Below are positions 9,666 to 17,021 of a DNA stretch of 64,000 nt, piece after piece (position 1 is the first letter of the stretch; the number at the start of each line of letters is the position of its first letter). The translations under genes and the position numbers were made by a program. The stretch comes from an uncultured Bacteroidia bacterium (GTDB lineage: Bacteria; Bacteroidota; Bacteroidia; Bacteroidales; F082). The stretch lies in NCBI GenBank assembly GCA_902786745.1, contig CADADR010000012.1, forward strand, positions 1 through 64,000, given 5' to 3'. Under the pieces are notes generated by a model. That model saw only the letters and a program-made list of their open reading frames with translations, had not been told where the DNA came from and did not search any database.

Positions 9666-10112
9666 ATGGCAAGGATAATGGCTATCGACTTGGGACGCAA
9701 GCGCAGCGGCATCGCTGTCACCGACCCTTTGCAGATCATCGCAAACGGGCTGACGACGGTGGAGTCGCATAAGCTTGTCGACTTCGTGCTCGATTATGTG
9801 AAGCACGAAGAGGTGGAGCGTATTGTCATCGGTGAGCCTAAGGACATGAAGAACAACCCTTCCGACTGTTCGAAATACATCGAGCCCATCGTCAACCGCC
9901 TGAAGAAATTGCTGCCCGACATGAGCATCGTCCGTTACGACGAGCGATTCACCTCGGTGATGGCACACCAAACCATGATTGATGCAGGCCTCAGCAAGTC
10001 GCGTCGCCAGGACAAGGAACTTGTCGACACCATTGCCGCCACCATCATCCTCCAGTCCTACATGGAGTCCCTCAACTCTAAACCCTCAACTCTAAACTCT
10101 AAACAAATATGA
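9666..10112 (+). CDS. ruvX: Holliday junction resolvase-like / pre-16S rRNA nuclease YqgF
   Basis: A 148-residue RNase H-fold protein of the YqgF/RuvX family, which in E. coli trims the 5' end of pre-16S rRNA. The opening MARIMAIDLGRKRSGIAVTDP holds the first catalytic Asp, IVIGEPKDM the second acidic strand, and YDERFTS plus SKSRRQDKELVDTIAATIIL the C-terminal conserved block. The last dozen residues (NSKPSTLNSKQI) are encoded by a direct-repeat run of the type ACTCTAAAC, so the natural end was probably extended by repeat growth. Its TGA overlaps the def ATG by ATGA. Confidence 0.93.
   Translation: MARIMAIDLGRKRSGIAVTDPLQIIANGLTTVESHKLVDFVLDYVKHEEVERIVIGEPKDMKNNPSDCSKYIEPIVNRLKKLLPDMSIVRYDERFTSVMAHQTMIDAGLSKSRRQDKELVDTIAATIILQSYMESLNSKPSTLNSKQI
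10073..10104 (+). repeat. Tandem ACTCTAAAC-type repeat at the 3' end of ruvX
   Basis: Three imperfect units (CAACTCTAAACC, CAACTCTAAACT, CTAAAC) lie within the last codons of ruvX. Similar units stand in front of cvpA at 3335-3352. It encodes the nonconserved RuvX tail. Confidence 0.6.
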
Positions 10113-10678
10113 TTTTACCCATAGTAGCATACGGACACCCCACGCTGAAAGCTATCGCCAAGCCCATCACTCCTGATTATCCCGAGTTGGAAACCCTGTT
10201 GCAGGATATGTGGGAGACTTTGGCACATTCTGAAGGCGTCGGTTTGGCCGCCCCTCAAGTCAACAAGTCTATCCGTCTGTTCCTTGTCGACAGCAACCCC
10301 TTCTATCCCGATTATCCGGATGCCAAGGATTTCAAGCAGGTGTTCATCAATGCTGAAATGATTGAGACCTTTGGCGACATGGTGCCTTTCAAGGAAGGCT
10401 GCCTTAGCCTACCCAATATCTACGAGGAGGTGATGCGTCCCGACAAGATCCGTATCAAGTATCTCGACGAGAACTTCCAAGAGCATGAGGACGTCTTCGA
10501 AGGCATCCGCGCACGTATTATCCAGCATGAGTACGACCACCTGGAAGGCCATGTCCATGTCGACCGTATCGCACCGTTGCGTAAGACCTTGTTGCAGAGC
10601 AAGCTGCGCGCCATCTCCGAAGGCAAATGCGATGTGGACTACCGTATGATTTTCCCGCATAAGAAAAAACACAGATAA
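10109..10678 (+). CDS. def: Peptide deformylase
   Basis: Removes the N-formyl group from new proteins. The three family motifs are present in order: GVGLAAPQ (motif 1), EGCLS (motif 2, metal-binding Cys) and IQHEYDHLEG (motif 3, HExxH metal site). At 189 residues it is slightly longer than the E. coli enzyme, with an insertion between motifs 1 and 2 (FYPDYPDAKDF). It starts inside the ruvX stop (ATGA) and is followed after 9 bp by a lipoprotein gene, so the three form one operon. Confidence 0.96.
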   Translation: MILPIVAYGHPTLKAIAKPITPDYPELETLLQDMWETLAHSEGVGLAAPQVNKSIRLFLVDSNPFYPDYPDAKDFKQVFINAEMIETFGDMVPFKEGCLSLPNIYEEVMRPDKIRIKYLDENFQEHEDVFEGIRARIIQHEYDHLEGHVHVDRIAPLRKTLLQSKLRAISEGKCDVDYRMIFPHKKKHR

Positions 10679-10687
10679 AATAATACT

Positions 10688-11236
10688 ATGAAAAACACGC
10701 TGAAAGTAATGCTTTTCGCTATGATAGCTATCGGTATGATGGCTTGTGGCGGAAAAGAAGTGACCCAAGAAGATCTGAAGACGGCCGAGGCTTCCTTGTT
10801 CAATGCAGACCAGACCGTCAATGAGGCCGAGGCACCTAAGGTGGCAGATACCTACTGCCGTTTCGTGAAACAGCATCCCGACGATTCGGCGGCTGCCCAA
10901 TGGCTCTATCGTGCCATGGAAATCAACGTGTTTCTGAAAGATGCCGACAAGAGTATCAAGCTTGGCGACCAGCTGGTGAAGCAGTATCCGCAGTCGGAAT
11001 GGGCGCCTATGAGTCTGTTCCTGCTGGGTTCTTATGTCTACGACAGCCAACTCAACGACACGGCCAAAGCCCATGTGGCATTCCAGAAACTTATCGACAG
11101 CTATCCTGAGAGCGAACTGGTGGACGACGCCCAGATGTCCATTAAATACCTCGGCTTGACTCCTGAGGAAATCATGGATAGGATCATGTCGCAAACGACG
11201 GTCGAAGATACCGTGTCGGTGGCAACCGAAGAATGA
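10688..11236 (+). CDS. TPR-type lipoprotein
   Basis: A 182-residue protein with a lipoprotein signal (lipobox IGMMAC, Cys at about 20). The mature part has helical repeats of TPR/BamD-like character: VADTYCRFVKQHPDDSAAAQWLYRA, then KSIKLGDQLVKQYPQSEWAP and HVAFQKLIDSYPESELVDDAQ. The function is unknown; it is probably an outer-membrane or periplasmic scaffold. It is the last gene of the ruvX-def operon, before a strong terminator. Confidence 0.8.
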   Translation: MKNTLKVMLFAMIAIGMMACGGKEVTQEDLKTAEASLFNADQTVNEAEAPKVADTYCRFVKQHPDDSAAAQWLYRAMEINVFLKDADKSIKLGDQLVKQYPQSEWAPMSLFLLGSYVYDSQLNDTAKAHVAFQKLIDSYPESELVDDAQMSIKYLGLTPEEIMDRIMSQTTVEDTVSVATEE

Positions 11237-11255
11237 GTATCAGTCAAGTTCAAAC

Positions 11256-11289
11256 AAAAAAGCCTGTAGGATTTCCTGCAGGCTTTTTT
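11256..11289. terminator. Bidirectional terminator between the ruvX operon and metK
   Basis: A long stem AAAAAAGCCTGTAGG / CCTGCAGGCTTTTTT with an ATTT loop and one G-T pair lies between the convergent ends of the TPR lipoprotein gene (+) and metK (-). Confidence 0.9.
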
Positions 11290-11309
11290 CGTTGTCAGAA
11301 GATGATGCA

Positions 11310-12617
11310 TCAGCAGCCAAAGGCTTCCTTCATCTTGTCCACCAGGTCGAGTCTTTCCCAACCGAAGAGTTCCACGTTTTTGTAGATGTGCTTGCCATCG
11401 CGGAAGGTGTCCTTATCTTCGTAGTACACCTCCACCTTACGGGGTTTAGGCTTACGACCGAAGTGGCCGTAGGAAGCCGTCTCCTCGAAGATGGGGTTGG
11501 TGAGGCCAAAGCGTTTCACGATGAAGTAAGGTCTTAAGTCGACCATCTCCTTGACCTTAAGGGCAATCTCGGCGTCGCTCATCTTCACATGTGAGGTGCC
11601 GTCGGTGTTGACGTAGAAGCCCACGGGCTCAGCCTTGCCGATGGCATAGGCGATTTGCACTAAGGCTTGGTCACAAACGCCGGCAGCCACGAGGTTCTTG
11701 GCGATGTGGCGTGCAGCGTAGGCGGCAGAGCGGTCCACCTTCGAGCTGTCCTTGCCCGAGAAGGCACCGCCGCCGTGGGCGCCACGCCCGCCATAGGTGT
11801 CGACGATGATTTTGCGGCCGGTGAGACCGGTATCGCCGTGAGGACCTCCGATGACGAACTTGCCCGTCGGGTTCACGTAGAGCTTCATGTCGTCGCCGAA
11901 GAGCTTCTTCACTTTGTCAGGCAGTTGGTTCTTCACCCTTGGAATCAGGATGTTGCGCACGTCGGCTTCGATTCTTTCGACCATGCGCCGGTCAGCCTCG
12001 TGCTGGGCTTCCTCGCTGTTGTCGGTGGGTTTGATGAAGTCATCGTGCTGTGTGCTGATGACGATGGTGTCGATGCGCAAAGGATTCCAGCCTTCGCCGT
12101 ATTCCACCGTCACTTGCGACTTGGCGTCGGGACGGAGGTAAGTCATCTCCTTGCCTTCGCGGCGGATGGCAGCGAGTTCTTGCAAGAGCATGTGTGCGAG
12201 GTCGATGGTGAGGGGCATGTAGTTGTCGGTTTCCTTACAGGCGAAGCCGAACATCATGCCTTGGTCGCCAGCGCCCTGGTTTTCGTCGTCTTCGCGCTTG
12301 ACACCCTGGTAGATGTCGTTCGACTGTCCGTGAAGGGCAGAGAGCACACCGCACGACTGTGCGTCAAATTGGTACTCCGACTTGTTGTAGCCGATTTTTT
12401 CGATCACGCGGCGGGCAATATCCTGAATCTCAACGTATGCGTTGGTGCGGATTTCGCCTGCCACAACGACAAGTCCGGTCGTGACTAAGGTTTCGCAGGC
12501 CACCTTTGAGGTGGGATCATAGCGCAGAATCTCGTCCAATACGGCATCCGAAATCTGGTCGGCTACCTTGTCGGGATGACCCTCAGAGACGGATTCTGAA
12601 GTGAAATAATAACCCAT
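11310..12617 (-). CDS. metK: S-adenosylmethionine synthase
   Basis: MetK makes S-adenosylmethionine from methionine and ATP. Diagnostic motifs are [20 protein letters not shown] near the N terminus, [13 protein letters not shown] in the middle and [19 protein letters not shown] towards the C terminus. At 435 residues it is longer than the 384-residue E. coli enzyme, typical of the Bacteroidales form. The gene is monocistronic, with a well-spaced promoter (12751-12780) and a leader of about 125 nt that contains a possible SAM-II riboswitch, fitting feedback control by its own product. Confidence 0.97.
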   Translation of the reverse strand: MGYYFTSESVSEGHPDKVADQISDAVLDEILRYDPTSKVACETLVTTGLVVVAGEIRTNAYVEIQDIARRVIEKIGYNKSEYQFDAQSCGVLSALHGQSNDIYQGVKREDDENQGAGDQGMMFGFACKETDNYMPLTIDLAHMLLQELAAIRREGKEMTYLRPDAKSQVTVEYGEGWNPLRIDTIVISTQHDDFIKPTDNSEEAQHEADRRMVERIEADVRNILIPRVKNQLPDKVKKLFGDDMKLYVNPTGKFVIGGPHGDTGLTGRKIIVDTYGGRGAHGGGAFSGKDSSKVDRSAAYAARHIAKNLVAAGVCDQALVQIAYAIGKAEPVGFYVNTDGTSHVKMSDAEIALKVKEMVDLRPYFIVKRFGLTNPIFEETASYGHFGRKPKPRKVEVYYEDKDTFRDGKHIYKNVELFGWERLDLVDKMKEAFGC

Positions 12618-12687
12618 AACAAATTGTTTATTAGTTAGTTAATAATTAATTTGTGTGGGAAGTTGTTGACTGAAAGGGAAGGAAAAA

Positions 12688-12741
12688 GCATTGGTTTAGC
12701 ATTTTTTCTTGTGGTTGCAATCAAATCAAATCTTTCCACGT
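12688..12741 (-). ncRNA. Candidate SAM-II riboswitch in the metK leader
   Basis: Read on the - strand, a short P1 stem GTGG (12739-12736) / CCAC (12714-12711) encloses a loop with GATTTG and ATTGCAA. It is followed by an A-rich stretch and TGCTAAA. This order (P1, GAUUU, UUGCA, P1', A-rich, GCUAAA) is that of the SAM-II aptamer, known from proteobacterial met genes and reported in Bacteroidota. I matched it by eye and did not fold the pseudoknot. Confidence 0.5.
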
Positions 12742-12750
12742 TTGCGGCTG

Positions 12751-12780
12751 CAAAAGTACGAATAATTTTAGACGCGGCAA
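12751..12780 (-). promoter_or_regulatory. metK promoter
   Basis: On the - strand TTG (12780-12778) is followed after 19 bp by TACTTTTG (12758-12751), an almost ideal Bacteroidota -33/-7 pair. Confidence 0.75.
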
Positions 12781-12794
12781 GGCCCCGGCCAAAA

Positions 12795-13703
12795 TTATTT
12801 TGTCAGCTTCTGGAACGCCTCTTCGATGCTCAAGTCTTCTTTTTGCAAGGTCTTGATGATGAGGCCGCGGTCCACCGACCATTTCATCAGGTTGGCGCGG
12901 ATGTCGGTGTCGCCTTGTGGCTCCAGGATCCAGTGGTTTTCCTTTACCTGCTGCACGCGTCCCACTTGCGGGATGCTGCGGAGCAGGGCTTCGCTCACCT
13001 CGTTTTCGAACTCCACGATGACGACGTTGCTGGCCGAATTCTCTTGTTTCAGGTTCTCGATCTTGTCGTCGGCCACCACCACACCTTTATTAATAATAAT
13101 GGCGCGTTCGCAGATGGCTTCCACCTCCTGCATGATGTGGGTGGAGAGCAGCACGGTCTTCTCCTTGCCGAGGTTGGAGATGAGGTTGCGGATGTCGATG
13201 AGCTGGTTGGGGTCGAGGCCCGAGGTGGGTTCGTCGAGGATGAGCACCTGCGGGTCGTGCATCATGGCTTGGGCGAGGCCCACGCGCTGGCGGTAGCCTT
13301 TCGAGAGGGCGCCGATTTTTTTGTGTGCCTCAAGGCCGAGGCCTGTCTCGTCAATCATCGCCTCAATGCGTTTCTTGGCCGCTTCGCCTTTCAGTTGGTG
13401 GACGCCGGCCACAAACTCAAGGTATTCGCGGACATACATATCGAGATACAGCGGATTATGTTCCGGCAGGTAGCCCACGATGCGCTTGACGGCCATGGGG
13501 TCGTCCATGACGTCGTGGCCTTCCACGCTCACGGAGCCCGAGGTGGGAGGGATGAAGCATGTGATGATCTTCATCAGTGTCGACTTGCCCGCGCCGTTGG
13601 GGCCGAGCAGGCCTACGATACCTTTATTAATAGAGAGCGTGACGTCGTTAAGGGCGAGTTGTTCGCCATATTGTTTGGTGATATGGTTGATTTCGATGGA
13701 CAT
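12795..13703 (-). CDS. gldA: GldA-like ABC transporter ATP-binding protein
   Basis: A single ABC ATPase of 302 residues with Walker A GPNGAGKST (about 34-42), signature LSKGYRQRVGLAQA and Walker B VLILDEPTSGLD. The C-terminal region after the ATPase core is an extra domain of about 80 residues. The sequence matches the GldA group, named for gliding motility in flavobacteria but widespread in non-gliding Bacteroidales with GldFG-type membrane partners. Those partners are not adjacent here, so a gliding role should not be assumed. Confidence 0.85.
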   Translation of the reverse strand: MSIEINHITKQYGEQLALNDVTLSINKGIVGLLGPNGAGKSTLMKIITCFIPPTSGSVSVEGHDVMDDPMAVKRIVGYLPEHNPLYLDMYVREYLEFVAGVHQLKGEAAKKRIEAMIDETGLGLEAHKKIGALSKGYRQRVGLAQAMMHDPQVLILDEPTSGLDPNQLIDIRNLISNLGKEKTVLLSTHIMQEVEAICERAIIINKGVVVADDKIENLKQENSASNVVIVEFENEVSEALLRSIPQVGRVQQVKENHWILEPQGDTDIRANLMKWSVDRGLIIKTLQKEDLSIEEAFQKLTK

Positions 13704-13723
13704 CTGTGTTGGTTTTGAGACTG

Positions 13724-13731
13724 CAAAGATA
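13724..13731 (-). promoter_or_regulatory. -7 box of gldA
   Basis: TATCTTTG on the - strand lies 20 bp upstream of the gldA ATG. Confidence 0.5.
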
Positions 13732-13751
13732 GGAAAAAATCTGAAGGGGGA

Positions 13752-13888
13752 GGAGATTCCCTTTCAGGGAATGGAGTTTGTCATATTTTTTGTTTCCTGC
13801 GGCGGCTAGTTGGAGTCTGCGAAAATTAAACGCCACCAGCCGCCGCGTTATACACAAACAATCTCCTCCATTCCCGAAGGGAATCTCC
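13752..13888. repeat. REPIN/MITE-like palindromic element, copy 1
   Basis: The ends are inverted copies of a small hairpin (GAGATTCCC...GGGAATGGAG on the left, CTCCATTCCC...GGGAATCTCC on the right). An inner inverted pair, GCGGCGGCT and AGCCGCCGC, flanks a short A/T-rich core. It occupies the space between the gldA promoter and the rplM promoters. Related copies are at 24174-24304, 30361-30493 and 35499-35627. Confidence 0.85.
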
Positions 13889-13928
13889 AAATCTCATAGT
13901 CCCGCGTCAAAAAAAAACAATTAATCTA

Positions 13929-13958
13929 TTGCCAGTAACCAAAAAAGTAGTACTTTTG
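13929..13958 (+). promoter_or_regulatory. Upstream promoter (P1) of the rplM operon
   Basis: TTG (13929-13931), 19-bp spacer, TACTTTTG (13951-13958). Transcripts would carry a leader of about 170 nt. I saw no recognisable structured motif in that leader beyond the second promoter. Confidence 0.65.
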
Positions 13959-14047
13959 CGGCCTCGTTAGTTAAGGTCCATTGTCTGACTTCTGAACGCG
14001 CTAACGCATTGATTTATGGGCGAAAATGAATTAATGCACAAAAAAAG

Positions 14048-14078
14048 TTGGAGCGTAAAGAAGAAAGATGTACTTTTG
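14048..14078 (+). promoter_or_regulatory. Proximal promoter (P2) of the rplM operon
   Basis: TTG (14048-14050), 20-bp spacer, TACTTTTG (14071-14078), about 57 bp before the rplM ATG. Two promoters in tandem suit a highly expressed ribosomal operon. Confidence 0.7.
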
Positions 14079-14135
14079 CACGCCCTAAAAAAGGGTAGTG
14101 TCTTATAGAATTGGATAAACATTATTAAACACAAA

Positions 14136-14600
14136 ATGAACTACTTAAGTTACAAAACAGTAAGCGTCAACAAGGAACATGCCAACAAGAAGTGGTATAT
14201 CATCGACGCTGAAGGTCAAATCCTGGGCCGTCTGGCTTCACAGGTTGCCATGATTCTGCGTGGCAAAAGGAAGGCATGCTATACTCCCCACAGCGATTGT
14301 GGTGATAATGTCATCATTATCAATGCAGAGAAAGTCATCCTCACTGGTAACAAGATGACTGACAAGTACTACGTCCGCTACACCGGCTATCCGGGTGGCC
14401 AGCGTATCCGCACCGTGGGTGAGCAGCTGAAGCGTAAGCCTACCTTCGTCATCGAGCACGCCGTGCGCGGCATGCTTCCCAAGACGAAGCTCGGCGACGC
14501 CATCATCAAGAACCTCTATGTCTATGAGGGTACGGAGCACAACCATCAGGCACAACAGCCCGAAGAACTCAAAATCAACACAATTAAGCACAATAAGTAA
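14136..14600 (+). CDS. rplM: 50S ribosomal protein L13
   Basis: A 154-residue L13 with the expected blocks KKWYIIDAEGQILGRLASQVA, GDNVIIINAEKVILTGNKMTDK, YVRYTGYPGG and AVRGMLPKTKLG. The C terminus is the usual short extension (EGTEHNHQAQQPEEL). It is the first gene of the L13-S9-S2-EF-Ts cluster, driven by two promoters, and is separated from rpsI by 2 bp. Confidence 0.97.
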   Translation: MNYLSYKTVSVNKEHANKKWYIIDAEGQILGRLASQVAMILRGKRKACYTPHSDCGDNVIIINAEKVILTGNKMTDKYYVRYTGYPGGQRIRTVGEQLKRKPTFVIEHAVRGMLPKTKLGDAIIKNLYVYEGTEHNHQAQQPEELKINTIKHNK

Positions 14601-14602
14601 TC

Positions 14603-14989
14603 ATGGAAGTTATCAACGCTTTAGGTAGAAGAAAGACCGCCGTTGCCCGTATCTATATGAAGGCCGGCAGTGGTAACATTACGGTGAACAAGCGCGACTA
14701 CAAGGAGTACTTCCCGACGAGCATCCTCCACTATGTGGTTGAACAGCCTATGATGCTGACCGAGACCCTCGGCCAATACGACATCAAGGTCAACCTCGAC
14801 GGTGGTGGCATCAACGGCCAGGCCGAGGCTTTGCGTCTCGCCATCAGCCGCGCCCTCTGCGAGATCAACCCCGAGTATCGTCCCACCCTGAAGGCTAAAG
14901 GTTTGATGCGCCGCGACCCGCGTATGGTCGAGCGTAAGAAACCCGGTCAGCCTGGTGCCCGTAAGAAGTTCCAATTCAGCAAACGTTAA
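14603..14989 (+). CDS. rpsI: 30S ribosomal protein S9
   Basis: A 128-residue S9 with the N-terminal ALGRRKTAVARIYMKAGSG, the middle GGGINGQAEALRLAISRAL and the conserved basic tail RKKFQFSKR, which reaches the P-site tRNA in the ribosome. It follows rplM closely and is almost certainly cotranscribed. Confidence 0.97.
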   Translation: MEVINALGRRKTAVARIYMKAGSGNITVNKRDYKEYFPTSILHYVVEQPMMLTETLGQYDIKVNLDGGGINGQAEALRLAISRALCEINPEYRPTLKAKGLMRRDPRMVERKKPGQPGARKKFQFSKR

Positions 14990-15003
14990 GCCCTCAGAAG
15001 CCG

Positions 15004-15031
15004 AGCGATTTTGTTTAGTATCCAAATCGCT
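15004..15031 (+). promoter_or_regulatory. Hairpin in the rpsB leader
   Basis: An 8-bp perfect stem AGCGATTT / AAATCGCT with a 12-base loop lies in the 106-bp gap between rpsI and rpsB. A second GCGATT-n-TATTTAG motif resembling the 5' arm occurs at about 15055-15070. There is no T tract, so it may be a leader structure rather than a terminator. Confidence 0.4.
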
Positions 15032-15095
15032 GAGATTCTTGTTAAGACTACTCTGCGATTGTATTTAGCGAATGTAAACATTAAAAAGAAAACTC

Positions 15096-15920
15096 ATGAC
15101 ACAAGTAACATTTGAAGAATTACTGGATGCCGGTTGTCATTTCGGCCATCTGAAGAGAAAATGGAATCCGAACATGGCTCCTTATATTTTCATGGAGCGC
15201 AATGGCATTCATATCATTGACCTTTATAAGACACAAGCCAAGATGGACGAGGCCGCTAACGCCCTCTGCCAACTGGCCAAATCGGGCAAGCGCGTCCTCT
15301 TCGTCGCCACCAAGAAGCAGGCTAAGGACGTCGTCGCCGAACTCGCCCAGAAAGTCAACATGCCTTACGTGACCGAGCGTTGGCCCGGCGGCATGCTCAC
15401 CAACTTCGCCACCATCCGCAAGGCTGTCAAGAAGATGACGAGCATCGACAAGATGATGAGCAGCGAGGCCTACAAGAGCCTCTCCAAGCGCGAGAAGCTG
15501 CAGATCGAACGTGAACGCGAGAAACTCGAGAAGAACCTCGGTTCCATCGCCGACCTGAGCCGTCTGCCTTCAGCCCTGTTCGTGGTCGACATCATGAAGG
15601 AACACATCGCCGTTGCTGAAGCCCGCAAGCTCAACATCCCGACCTTCGCCATCGTCGATACCAATACCAACCCCAACCTCATCGACTTCCCCATCCCCGC
15701 CAATGACGACGCTTCGAAGAGCATCGCCCTCATCGTCGGTAAGATGGTCGACGCCATCGAGGAAGGTATGACCGAGCGCAAGAACAACAAGGACCTCGTC
15801 CAAGATGAGGAAGAGGAAGAAGTTGACGAGATGAAGGAAAACAACGAGGAAGAGGAAAACAAGGACGAACGCCGTCCCCGCACCAACCGCCGTCCCCGCC
15901 GTCCCGTGGCTAAGAACTAA
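15096..15920 (+). CDS. rpsB: 30S ribosomal protein S2
   Basis: A 274-residue S2 opening with the family pattern TFEELLDAGCHFGHLKRKWNPNM and containing YVTERWPGGMLTNF and PSALFVVDIMKEHIAVAEARKLNIPTFAIVDTN. The last 45 residues are a nonconserved charged tail, first acidic (DEEEEEVDEMKENNEEEENKD) then arginine-rich (RRPRTNRRPRRP), longer than in E. coli S2. It precedes tsf by 22 bp, the standard order. Confidence 0.97.
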   Translation: MTQVTFEELLDAGCHFGHLKRKWNPNMAPYIFMERNGIHIIDLYKTQAKMDEAANALCQLAKSGKRVLFVATKKQAKDVVAELAQKVNMPYVTERWPGGMLTNFATIRKAVKKMTSIDKMMSSEAYKSLSKREKLQIEREREKLEKNLGSIADLSRLPSALFVVDIMKEHIAVAEARKLNIPTFAIVDTNTNPNLIDFPIPANDDASKSIALIVGKMVDAIEEGMTERKNNKDLVQDEEEEEVDEMKENNEEEENKDERRPRTNRRPRRPVAKN

Positions 15921-15942
15921 TTAAATAAGAAAGGAAAACACT

Positions 15943-16935
15943 ATGAATATTACCGCTTCTCAAGTTAATGAACTGAGACAGATGACGGGCGCAGGCATGA
16001 TGGACTGCAAGAAGGCCCTCGTCGAGACCGATGGCGACATCCAGGCCGCTATCGACATCCTTCGCAAGAAGGGTATGGCCAAGGCTGCCAAGCGCGCCGA
16101 CCGCACCGCCAGCGAAGGCTGCGTGCTCTCTAAGGCCACTGAAGACCACAAGTACGCCGCCATCATCATGGTGAACTGCGAGACCGACTTCGTCGCCAAC
16201 AACGCCGACTTCGTGAAGTTCACGAAGGACGTGCTCGACATGGCCGTCGCCAACCGCGTGAAGGACATCGAAGCCCTGAAGGCCATGCAGCTCAACGGCC
16301 AGACCGTTGAAGCTCTCGTCGCCAACCAGAGCGCCGTCACCGGTGAGAAGACCGAACTCGGTGCTTTCAAAGTCCTCGAAGGTGCTTACGTGGCTAACTA
16401 CAACCACCCTGGCAACCGCCTCGCTACCATCGTCGAAATGAACAAGTCGTTCAACGGCGTTGAGGAAGTGAGCCACGAGGTGTGCATGCACGTCGCCGCC
16501 ATGAACCCGCTTTCGGTGAGCGAAGCCTCCATCCCGCAAGAGGTGAAGGACCGCGAGTTCGCCGTTGCCGTCGACAAGACCAAGGAAGAACAGATCCAGA
16601 AGGAAGTCGAGAAGGCGCTTCGTAAGGCTGGCATCAACCCCAACCACGTCGACAGCGATGACCACATCAACTCGAACATCACCAAGGGTTACATCACCGA
16701 GGAACAAGGCGCACAAGCCCGTGAGATCAAGGCCAATGTGCCTGGCACAGTGCAACTCAACGAAGGCATGATTCAGAACATCGCCAAAGGCCGTCTGAAC
16801 AAGTTCTTCAAGGAGAGCTGCCTGCTCAACCAAGTCTCTCTGGTCGCCGACCCGAAGACCGTCGCCGAATACATCCAGGCTGCCGACAAGGAAGCCACTG
16901 TGGTGAACTTCGTGCGTATCAAGTTGGGCGAATAA
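15943..16935 (+). CDS. tsf: Elongation factor Ts
   Basis: EF-Ts recycles EF-Tu by exchanging GDP for GTP. The 330-residue protein opens with the family start ITASQVNELRQMTGAGMMDCKKALVETDGD and has the TDFVANN block that contacts EF-Tu. A duplicated core and the C-terminal module follow. Length and order fit Bacteroidota EF-Ts. It is the last gene of the cluster, ended by the terminator at 16961. Confidence 0.97.
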   Translation: MNITASQVNELRQMTGAGMMDCKKALVETDGDIQAAIDILRKKGMAKAAKRADRTASEGCVLSKATEDHKYAAIIMVNCETDFVANNADFVKFTKDVLDMAVANRVKDIEALKAMQLNGQTVEALVANQSAVTGEKTELGAFKVLEGAYVANYNHPGNRLATIVEMNKSFNGVEEVSHEVCMHVAAMNPLSVSEASIPQEVKDREFAVAVDKTKEEQIQKEVEKALRKAGINPNHVDSDDHINSNITKGYITEEQGAQAREIKANVPGTVQLNEGMIQNIAKGRLNKFFKESCLLNQVSLVADPKTVAEYIQAADKEATVVNFVRIKLGE

Positions 16936-16960
16936 GCCTGATTTTCACAAAATCAACAAA

Positions 16961-16988
16961 AAAGGACGGTGTAAGCCGTCCTTTTTTT
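16961..16988 (+). terminator. Terminator after tsf
   Basis: Arms AAAGGACGG and CCGTCCTTT with a TGTAAG loop are followed by a long T run. The T run continues into the -7 box of the next gene. Confidence 0.9.
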
Positions 16989-16995
16989 ATTTTTG
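16988..16995 (+). promoter_or_regulatory. -7 box of the GH20 hexosaminidase gene
   Basis: TATTTTTG lies 26 bp upstream of the ATG and directly abuts the tsf terminator. Confidence 0.5.
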
Positions 16996-17021
16996 CTTTT
17001 TCAAACAACAGTAGAAGCTAT

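Noticed and set aside
12795..13703. Evidence for gliding motility
   Set aside because: GldA-like ATPases are common in non-gliding Bacteroidales, and no other gld genes occur here.
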